DNA from: WRAI01 sp031549605
GTDB lineage: Bacteria; Bacillota; Clostridia; Oscillospirales; UBA929
Length of the DNA: 10,533 bases
Reading direction: 5' to 3'
Assembly: GCA_031549605.1 (NCBI GenBank)
Contig: JAVBPM010000053.1
Span: 1-10,533, forward strand
The notes beneath the pieces are model-generated. The model was given only the letters and a program-made list of their open reading frames with translations, was not told the DNA's origin and searched no databases. The position numbers and the translations under genes were made by a program. Below, one piece after another: positions 6,173 through 10,533 of the stretch (positions are counted from its first letter, which is position 1; the number at the start of each line of letters is the position of its first letter).

Positions 6173-7411
6173 TTAGGCGCGGATTTGGCCGCTGCCGGTG
6201 ACGACATATTTGACCGTGGTCAATGCCTTGAGCCCCATGGGGCCGCGCGCGTGCAGCTTTTGGGTAGAGATGCCGATTTCGGCGCCGAGGCCGAAGCACT
6301 CGCCGTCGGTGAAGCGGGTGCTGGCGTTGACCATGACCGAGGCGGCGTCGACGCTGTCGGTAAAGCGCTGGGCGTTGGCGTAGTCGTTGGTGAGCATGCA
6401 CTCGGTGTGGCCGCTGCTGTAGGTGGCGATGTGCGCCATGGCGGCGTCGAGGTCGTCGACTACGGCCAGCGCCAGAATCAGATCGCCAAATTCGGCGGCG
6501 TAGTCGTCTGCTGTGGCGGGTTTACAACGGTCTTTCAGCAGCGCTTGGCAGGCGGCGTCGCCGCGCAGCTCGACGTCGTGCAGCCGGTCGGCCAGCTGCG
6601 GCAGCAGTTGCGGCACTATGTCTTTGTGAACAAGCACCGTTTCCACGGCGTTGCAGACCGAGGGTCGGCTGCGCTTGGCGTTGTCGATAATGGCCGTCGC
6701 GTTATCCAGGTCGGCACCGGCGTCGACATAGATGTGAACGACACCGACGCCCGTCTCGATAACGGGCACGCGCGCGTTTTGCAACACGCTGCGAATAAGT
6801 CCGGCGCCGCCGCGCGGAATGAGTACGTCCAACACGCCGGTCAGCGCCATCATGTCGGTGGCCGATTGACGCGAGGTGTCGGTTATCAGTCCGACGCAGT
6901 CGGCGGGCAGGCCACAGCTTGTCAGTGCCGCGCGGCAGACGTCAACCAGCGCCTTGTTGCTCTCGATGGCCTCTTTGCCGCCGCGCAGCAGCACGGCGTT
7001 GCCGCTTTTGAGGCAGAGCGCCGCCGCGTCAATGGTGACGTTGGGTCGCGCTTCGTAGATGATGCCGATGGTGCCGAGCGGCACGCGGCGCGCCTCGACA
7101 CGCAAGCCGTTGGGGCGGCGCACGGTGTTGTCGCTGCCGCCGATGGGGTCGGGCGCGACCATCAGCTGGCGCAGACCGTCGGCCATGCCGTCCAGCCGTG
7201 CCGGTGTCAGCTTGAGCCGGTCGAGTAACGAGTCGGACAGGCCGTTGGCTTTGCCGTTGGTCATGTCAAGGGCGTTGGCGGCCAGCAGTGTCGGACGGTC
7301 GGCGTCGAGCCGCTCGGCGATGGCTGCCAACACGTTGTTGCGTTGCGTCAGAGATGATTGCGCCAGTGCGGGCGCACAGGCTTTTACTCGGGTAGCCAGC
7401 TGCAGTGTCAT
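6173..7411 (-). CDS. proA: Glutamate-5-semialdehyde dehydrogenase (gamma-glutamyl phosphate reductase)
   Basis: Second step of proline synthesis: NADPH-dependent reduction of gamma-glutamyl phosphate to glutamate semialdehyde. 412 residues, the normal length. Seen: GTIGIIYEARPNVT (113-126), LLRGGKEAIESN (141-152), DVLIPRGGAGLI (195-206), the catalytic cysteine Cys253 in RPSVCNAVET, SSGHTE (332-337), and a C-terminal signature that here reads FTDGECFGLGAEIGIST. That stretch has an extra CF-type variation on the common FTDGGEFGLGAEIG. The ATG at 7411 follows GTGAGG by 7 nt. It lies 44 nt after the alcohol dehydrogenase with no terminator between, so the two are probably co-transcribed. A weak internal promoter (TTGGCG, 16 bp, TATAAC) spans that junction. 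The usual partner proB is not in the window. Confidence 0.97.
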   Translation of the reverse strand: MTLQLATRVKACAPALAQSSLTQRNNVLAAIAERLDADRPTLLAANALDMTNGKANGLSDSLLDRLKLTPARLDGMADGLRQLMVAPDPIGGSDNTVRRPNGLRVEARRVPLGTIGIIYEARPNVTIDAAALCLKSGNAVLLRGGKEAIESNKALVDVCRAALTSCGLPADCVGLITDTSRQSATDMMALTGVLDVLIPRGGAGLIRSVLQNARVPVIETGVGVVHIYVDAGADLDNATAIIDNAKRSRPSVCNAVETVLVHKDIVPQLLPQLADRLHDVELRGDAACQALLKDRCKPATADDYAAEFGDLILALAVVDDLDAAMAHIATYSSGHTECMLTNDYANAQRFTDSVDAASVMVNASTRFTDGECFGLGAEIGISTQKLHARGPMGLKALTTVKYVVTGSGQIRA

Positions 7412-7455
7412 AGGCTCGCCTCACTTTCTTGATGGTGACAGTGTTGTTATATAGT

Positions 7456-8628
7456 TCAACGTGCCAGCGCCAATATCTCCAGTAGCATCGCTTTGTCCAT
7501 CGGCACCAGTCCGTCTATGTTCCGCTTGCCCCAGTGGGTGCACTTCTCGGCCAGCTCGTCAAAACAGTCGGGCGTGATGCACCATGCCGAAAGCGAATCG
7601 GGCATTTCGATGTCGCGGAAAAAGGCGGTCGTCGCGGCTATGCCCGCCAGCGCGTCGGCGGTCGCGTCGCCCGACGGCGCAATGTCCCACACGCCGTGGG
7701 CAAACTGCGCCAGCCGTTCCGGCTTATGCGGCAGCACCACGCGCATCCACGCCGGAAAGAGCACTGCCAGACCGGCGCCGTGCGCCACTTGTGGGAAAAG
7801 GCCGCTGACCTCGTGCTCGAGCTGGTGCACCGCCAGCGTTGTTTTGCGCCCGCAGCCGGTCAGGTCGTTGTGCGACAGGCTGCTGGCCCACATCAGCTCG
7901 GCGCGCGCGTTGTAGTTGTTCGGCTCGGCGAAGGCCACGCGTCCGGCGCGCACCACCGACTTGAGCAGCGCGCAGGCCAGCTCGTCGGTTAACGGCGTCG
8001 GCGGCGCGTCGCTGAAAAAGCGCTCGGCGGTGTGCATCATCATGTCGACAATGCCGCACGCGGTTTGATATTTATCCACGGTGTGGGTCAGCTCAGGGTT
8101 GCAGATGGAAAAGAGCGGACGGTTGGTGTCGGCGGAAAAGCCGCGCTTGAGCTGCCCGTCCTCGTTGGAGATAACACAAGATGCACTCATCTCGCTGCCC
8201 GCCGCCGACAGCGTCAACATGACGCCGACCGGTAGCGCTTTGTCGGGCGTGCCCTGTTTAAGAAAATAGGGCCACGGGTCGCAGTCCATGCCCACGCCGG
8301 TGGCGATGGCCTTGGCGCTGTCGATGACGCTGCCGCCACCCACCGCCAGAATCAGCTCGACGTGTTCGGACTTACACAGCTCCATGCCCTGCCGCACCAG
8401 TGATAGCACCGGATTGGGCTGCACGCCGCCCAGTTCGACGACGCTTAGTCCGGCCGCGGCCAGCGATGCCTGCACGGTATCATACAGCCCTGTTTTCTTG
8501 ATATGGCCGCCGCCGTAGTGCAGCAGCACGCGCTTGTAGCCATGTGAGGCGATGACCTCACCCGCGGTTAGATGGGTATCGCGCCCGAAAATCATGCGCG
8601 TCGGCGCGTAATAGGTGAAAGGAAGCAT
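7456..8628 (-). CDS. Iron-containing alcohol dehydrogenase, butanol dehydrogenase-like
   Basis: Group III (Fe-ADH) dehydrogenase, 390 residues, most like the NADPH-dependent butanol dehydrogenase / YqhD / YugJ branch. These reduce aldehydes to alcohols in the cytoplasm. Seen: N-terminal dinucleotide-binding half with HYGGGHIKKTGLYD (37-50) and AVGGGSVIDSAKAI (95-108), and a helical half with metal ligands Asp195 and His199 (GIVDMMMHTAE), His268 (AVHQLEHE) and His283 (VAHGAGLAVLFPAW). All four ligands are present, so it should be active. The ATG at 8628 follows GAGGAG by 8 nt. It is the first gene of a probable pair with proA. The promoter is unclear: an extended -10-like TGG-TAGAGT lies upstream, between the gene and the 8704-8950 element, but without a good -35. 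The physiological substrate is unknown. Confidence 0.93.
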   Translation of the reverse strand: MLPFTYYAPTRMIFGRDTHLTAGEVIASHGYKRVLLHYGGGHIKKTGLYDTVQASLAAAGLSVVELGGVQPNPVLSLVRQGMELCKSEHVELILAVGGGSVIDSAKAIATGVGMDCDPWPYFLKQGTPDKALPVGVMLTLSAAGSEMSASCVISNEDGQLKRGFSADTNRPLFSICNPELTHTVDKYQTACGIVDMMMHTAERFFSDAPPTPLTDELACALLKSVVRAGRVAFAEPNNYNARAELMWASSLSHNDLTGCGRKTTLAVHQLEHEVSGLFPQVAHGAGLAVLFPAWMRVVLPHKPERLAQFAHGVWDIAPSGDATADALAGIAATTAFFRDIEMPDSLSAWCITPDCFDELAEKCTHWGKRNIDGLVPMDKAMLLEILALAR

Positions 8629-8675
8629 GCACCCACTCCTCGATTCAGTTTGTTACACTCTACCATAATGACAGC

Positions 8676-8702
8676 AAAAATGCCAGCCGTTTGGCTGGCA
8701 TT
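8676..8702 (-). terminator. Terminator hairpin, distal copy
   Basis: A perfect 10-bp stem (8679-8688 with 8693-8702) with a 4-nt loop runs on the minus strand into TTTTT (8680-8676). This is the copy with the good T tract. It lies about 285 nt downstream of the aminotransferase stop, with the 247-bp element in between. Confidence 0.8.
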
Positions 8703-8703
8703 G
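8678..8703. repeat. 26-bp direct repeat, left copy
   Basis: Identical base for base to 8951-8976, including the asymmetric GTTT loop, so the two are direct repeats and not merely the same palindrome. It flanks the 8704-8950 element exactly. Confidence 0.9.
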
Positions 8704-8718
8704 CAGACTGTCAAAAAA
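8704..8718 (+). repeat. Left terminal inverted repeat of the intergenic element
   Basis: CAGACTGTCAAAAAA matches the reverse complement of 8936-8950 at 13 of 15 positions. It starts on the base right after the left 26-bp repeat. Confidence 0.8.
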
Positions 8719-8935
8719 GCGCGCACCGTAAAACCAGTGTCAGAAAAGAGAGGACGCGGCGACGTAAGTCGGCGTTTTCATTTTCGGCTAGTGCTTTGCG
8801 GCGCCTCGACAAGGTCGCTGCGCCACAATGGTTTTACGTGCTGCAGAAACGCTGTCCTAGCGTACCGTCGTACGCCGCAGGCAGCGTTTCTTTGCCTGCG
8901 CACGTCTTTGTCAGTCTGGAGCGTGCCAAAACAAG

Positions 8936-8950
8936 TTTTTTGACACGCTG
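8936..8950 (-). repeat. Right terminal inverted repeat of the intergenic element
   Basis: The reverse complement CAGCGTGTCAAAAAA matches 8704-8718 at 13 of 15 positions. It ends on the base right before the right 26-bp repeat. Confidence 0.8.
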
Positions 8951-8975
8951 AAATGCCAGCCGTTTGGCTGGCATT
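8951..8975 (-). terminator. Terminator hairpin next to the aminotransferase, proximal copy
   Basis: The same 10-bp stem (8952-8961 with 8966-8975) and 4-nt loop, starting 11 nt after the aminotransferase stop. On the minus strand only TTT follows the stem before the element begins, so it is a weaker terminator than the distal copy. Confidence 0.65.
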
Positions 8976-8976
8976 G
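8951..8976. repeat. 26-bp direct repeat, right copy
   Basis: Identical to 8678-8703. Joining the two copies by removing 8704-8976 or its equivalent would restore one terminator directly after the aminotransferase gene. Confidence 0.9.
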
Positions 8977-8986
8977 AATATTATTG

Positions 8987-10189
8987 TTACAGACCGGCAC
9001 CCTCAATAAAGCCCTTGAGCCGCTCCAGCCCCTTGACAATGTTTTCGTCGCTGGTGGCGTAGCCCCAGCGCAGGTAGTTGGGTGCGCCAAAGCCGGTGCA
9101 GGGCACGACGGCCACCATCGCTTTGTCCAGCAGCAGCTCGGCAAAATCGTCGGCATTGCCAATTACTCTGCCATACATGGTCTTGCCCACCAGCGCCTCA
9201 ATGCTCATCATGACATAGAACGCGCCCTGCGGCTTAACGACTTGAATAAACGGAATTTCAGCCGCTTTTTCCAAAAAGAGCGCGCGGCGGTGAGCGAAAA
9301 CCTTGCGCATCTCCTCTACGCTGGACTGGTCGCCCAGCAGCGCGGCGACAGCCGCCTTTTGCGACACGGTCGACGGTGACGAGGTTGAGTGGCTCTGGTA
9401 GTTGGCCATCAGCTTTGCCAGCTGCTTATTGGCGGCGGCATAGCCGACGCGCCAGCCGGTCATGGCGTAGCTTTTGGACACGCCGGAAATCAGCACCGTC
9501 AACGCCTTAATCTCAGGAGACAGTGTCGGGACACTGGTGAATTCAGCGCCATCATAGACCAGCTTGTCGTAAATCTCGTCGCTGATGATAAAAATCTCAT
9601 TGTCAACACACAGCTGCGCAATGGACAACAGTTTGTCACGCGGAATAATCATACCCGTCGGGTTGGAGGGGCTGTTAATCAAAATGGCCTTGGTCTTGGG
9701 CGTGATGGCGGCCGCAATGTCGGCTACGGTCAAGTCAAAGCCGTTGTGCTCATCGGTGTTGACAACAACAGGCACACCGCCGCACATGGCGATTTGCTCG
9801 GCATAGCTGACCCAATAGGGCGCCGGCAAAATCACCTCGTCGCCGGGATTGAGCAGGCAGGCAAACGCGATGTACAGGTTGTGCTTGGCACCGCTGGACA
9901 CCACGATTTGGCTGGGCTCGTAGTCAAGACCGTGGTCACGCTTAATTTGCGCGCAAATGGCTTTGCGCAGTTGCTCGGTGCCCGCCGCCGGCGTGTAGCG
10001 CGTCTGGTTGGCGTGCACGGCGTCAATGGCCGCGTCTTTAATGTGCTCGGGCGTATTAAAATCAGGCTCGCCTGCGCCAAAGCCGATGACATCAAGGCCC
10101 TCGGCCTGCATCTGCTTAAACTGCGCGTCAATGGCCAGTGTTGTCGAGGCGGTTACCTGCATGGCTCGTGTCGAATACTGCTGCTTCAT
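8987..10189 (-). CDS. aspB: Pyridoxal-phosphate aminotransferase, aspartate aminotransferase type
   Basis: Class I fold-type I aminotransferase, 400 residues, subfamily Ib as in Bacillus AspB. It interconverts aspartate and 2-oxoglutarate with oxaloacetate and glutamate in the cytoplasm. Seen: GFGAGEPDF (36-44), YTPAAGTEQLR (65-75), SSGAKHNLY (98-106), PAPYWVSY (122-129), NSPSNPTG with Asn176, SDEIYDKL with Asp204 and Tyr207, the cofactor lysine Lys239 in SGVSKSYAMTGWRVGY, and the substrate-carboxylate arginine Arg374 in NYLRWGYA. All core residues are present. Some close relatives act on prephenate or other amino acids, so the exact substrate is inferred. The ATG at 10189 follows AAGGAG by 8 nt. 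It has its own promoter, and a hairpin terminator lies 11 nt after the stop. Confidence 0.95.
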   Translation of the reverse strand: MKQQYSTRAMQVTASTTLAIDAQFKQMQAEGLDVIGFGAGEPDFNTPEHIKDAAIDAVHANQTRYTPAAGTEQLRKAICAQIKRDHGLDYEPSQIVVSSGAKHNLYIAFACLLNPGDEVILPAPYWVSYAEQIAMCGGVPVVVNTDEHNGFDLTVADIAAAITPKTKAILINSPSNPTGMIIPRDKLLSIAQLCVDNEIFIISDEIYDKLVYDGAEFTSVPTLSPEIKALTVLISGVSKSYAMTGWRVGYAAANKQLAKLMANYQSHSTSSPSTVSQKAAVAALLGDQSSVEEMRKVFAHRRALFLEKAAEIPFIQVVKPQGAFYVMMSIEALVGKTMYGRVIGNADDFAELLLDKAMVAVVPCTGFGAPNYLRWGYATSDENIVKGLERLKGFIEGAGL

Positions 10190-10222
10190 TTCAGTTGCTC
10201 CTTAATTTAAGCTATCTGCATT

Positions 10223-10251
10223 AGTATATGTGTCGGCTTGCAAAAATGCAA
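10223..10251 (-). promoter_or_regulatory. Promoter of the aminotransferase gene
   Basis: Minus strand: -35 TTGCAT (10246-10251), 17-bp spacer, -10 TATACT (10223-10228). The transcript would start near 10216, with a leader of about 27 nt. The -35 and part of the spacer lie inside the hairpin at 10236-10253. Confidence 0.8.
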
Positions 10252-10261
10252 GCATTTTTTT
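10236..10261 (+). terminator. Plus-strand terminator-like hairpin in the aminotransferase promoter
   Basis: Stem GCTTGCA/TGCAAGC (10236-10242 with 10247-10253), loop AAAA, then A and seven T residues on the plus strand (10255-10261). It has the form of an intrinsic terminator for rightward transcription, yet no plus-strand gene ends here. On the minus strand no T run follows the stem. Confidence 0.5.
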
Positions 10262-10286
10262 AGCGCGGTCGCAAATAATGAAAGTT

Positions 10287-10533
10287 TCAATTGACTGACT
10301 TGCAGTTCTGACGCAGCGGACAGCCCTCGCAGCGCGGCTTGGTCAGGCAAAAATCCTTGCACAACAGGACGATACAGGCGTGAAAATTGTTGAAAAGCGG
10401 CACATCGTCGACAAGCTGCGACATAAACCAGCGCTGCATCTCGCCATAGCGCGTTGCTGTCATTATGCCCAGCCGCGATAACAGCCGTTTGGTGTACGCG
10501 TCCACCACAAAGCTGGGCAACTCCAGCGCATAG
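10287..10533 (-). CDS. Endonuclease III-like DNA glycosylase, C-terminal 81 residues (runs off the right edge)
   Basis: C-terminal part of an HhH-GPD DNA glycosylase for base excision repair, cut by the window edge. The frame stays open to base 10532, so a TTG inside it at 10520 is not a start. Seen: YALELPSFVVDAYTKRLLSRLG, where the Asp of VVDAYTKR is the family's catalytic aspartate. The iron-sulfur loop follows, with cysteines in CLTKPRCEGCPLRQNC. The cysteine spacing is 5-2-5, against 6-2-5 in classical Nth. With VVDAYTKR in place of the Nth-type VDTHVxR, this points to the COG2231 / HP0602-like branch (endonuclease III-related, 3-methyladenine glycosylase activity known in Helicobacter) rather than to Nth. 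That branch assignment is from recollection of the family. No terminator follows; the aminotransferase promoter begins about 35 bp after the stop. Confidence 0.85.
   Translation of the reverse strand, partial: YALELPSFVVDAYTKRLLSRLGIMTATRYGEMQRWFMSQLVDDVPLFNNFHACIVLLCKDFCLTKPRCEGCPLRQNCKSVN

Larger units (their letters stand above)
8704..8950. mobile_element. 247-bp non-coding element with terminal inverted repeats (MITE-like, candidate)
   Basis: This fills most of the 358-bp stretch between the alcohol dehydrogenase and aminotransferase genes, where I see no convincing gene. It has 15-bp imperfect terminal inverted repeats and is bounded exactly by 26-bp direct repeats. The interior is unusually structured: CGTAAAACCA (8727-8736) pairs with 8829-8838, enclosing hairpins at 8754-8775 and 8800-8824. 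AGAAACGCTG (8845-8854) pairs with 8882-8891 around a GCGTAC/GTACGC hairpin, and a 10-bp hairpin lies at 8921-8948. No transposase is encoded; the plus-strand open frames across it ignore this structure and resemble nothing I know. A structured RNA gene or repeat family is the main alternative. Confidence 0.65.

Noticed and set aside
6185..7228. 347-codon plus-strand open frame opposite proA
   Set aside because: Antisense shadow of proA: repetitive Gly/Val/Ala composition and no family resemblance.
7419..7480. Internal promoter before proA (TTGGCG, 16 bp, TATAAC)
   Set aside because: Both boxes are weak and the spacing is 16 bp. Co-transcription with the dehydrogenase is simpler.
8629..8720. 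TTGACA of the left inverted repeat as an outward -35 for the alcohol dehydrogenase
   Set aside because: No acceptable -10 lies 15 to 19 bp downstream; the spacer would fall into the terminator hairpin.
8572..8951. Two plus-strand open frames across the intergenic element
   Set aside because: They cross the inverted repeats and hairpins, lack a good ribosome site, have unnatural composition and resemble no protein I know. The DNA structure explains the region better.
1..10533. CRISPR array, tRNA or rRNA gene, prophage or defence genes
   Set aside because: I found no regularly spaced repeats, no cloverleaf or rRNA-like sequence, and no phage or defence protein motifs on either strand.

Overview
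The window looks like chromosomal DNA of a GC-rich, low-complexity-envelope Bacillota (Clostridia, possibly Oscillospirales). The grounds are strong AGGAGG-type ribosome sites before most genes, sigma-A type promoters with 17-bp spacers, a short Bacillus-type serine acetyltransferase, a DNA polymerase I with a decayed proofreading domain, a butanol-dehydrogenase-like iron enzyme and an ECF-type QueT transporter. The genus assignment is inference. Codons are strongly biased to G/C at the third position, which makes long false open frames opposite the real genes.

Layout from left to right. Positions 1-3951 (minus strand) carry a tight three-gene unit read as cysE, cysS, polA. cysE and cysS overlap by 23 bp, and cysS and polA are 26 bp apart. 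A near-consensus promoter lies at 3991-4019, and polA runs off the left edge. Positions 4042-4691 are a self-contained transcription unit (promoter, 179-residue protein of unknown function, terminator) on the minus strand. Positions 4699-5484 encode a TIM-barrel amidohydrolase on the minus strand. It is divergent from queT (5583-6122, the only plus-strand gene), and the two promoters interleave. After a strong terminator, 6173-8628 (minus) holds an iron-containing alcohol dehydrogenase followed by proA, without proB. Positions 8629-8986 contain no gene, but hold a compact 247-bp element with 15-bp terminal inverted repeats. It sits between two identical 26-bp copies of a terminator hairpin. 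Positions 8987-10189 (minus) encode an aspartate-type aminotransferase with its own promoter. Positions 10287-10533 (minus) hold the C-terminal end of an endonuclease III-like iron-sulfur DNA glycosylase.

Most of the window is housekeeping: cysteine synthesis and charging, DNA repair and replication, proline and aspartate metabolism, queuosine-precursor uptake. I see no defence system, CRISPR array, prophage or biosynthetic cluster. The most unusual object is the intergenic element at 8704-8950, which looks like a non-autonomous mobile or structured-RNA element inserted in the aminotransferase terminator. The second is the unknown 179-residue protein with its own strong expression signals.
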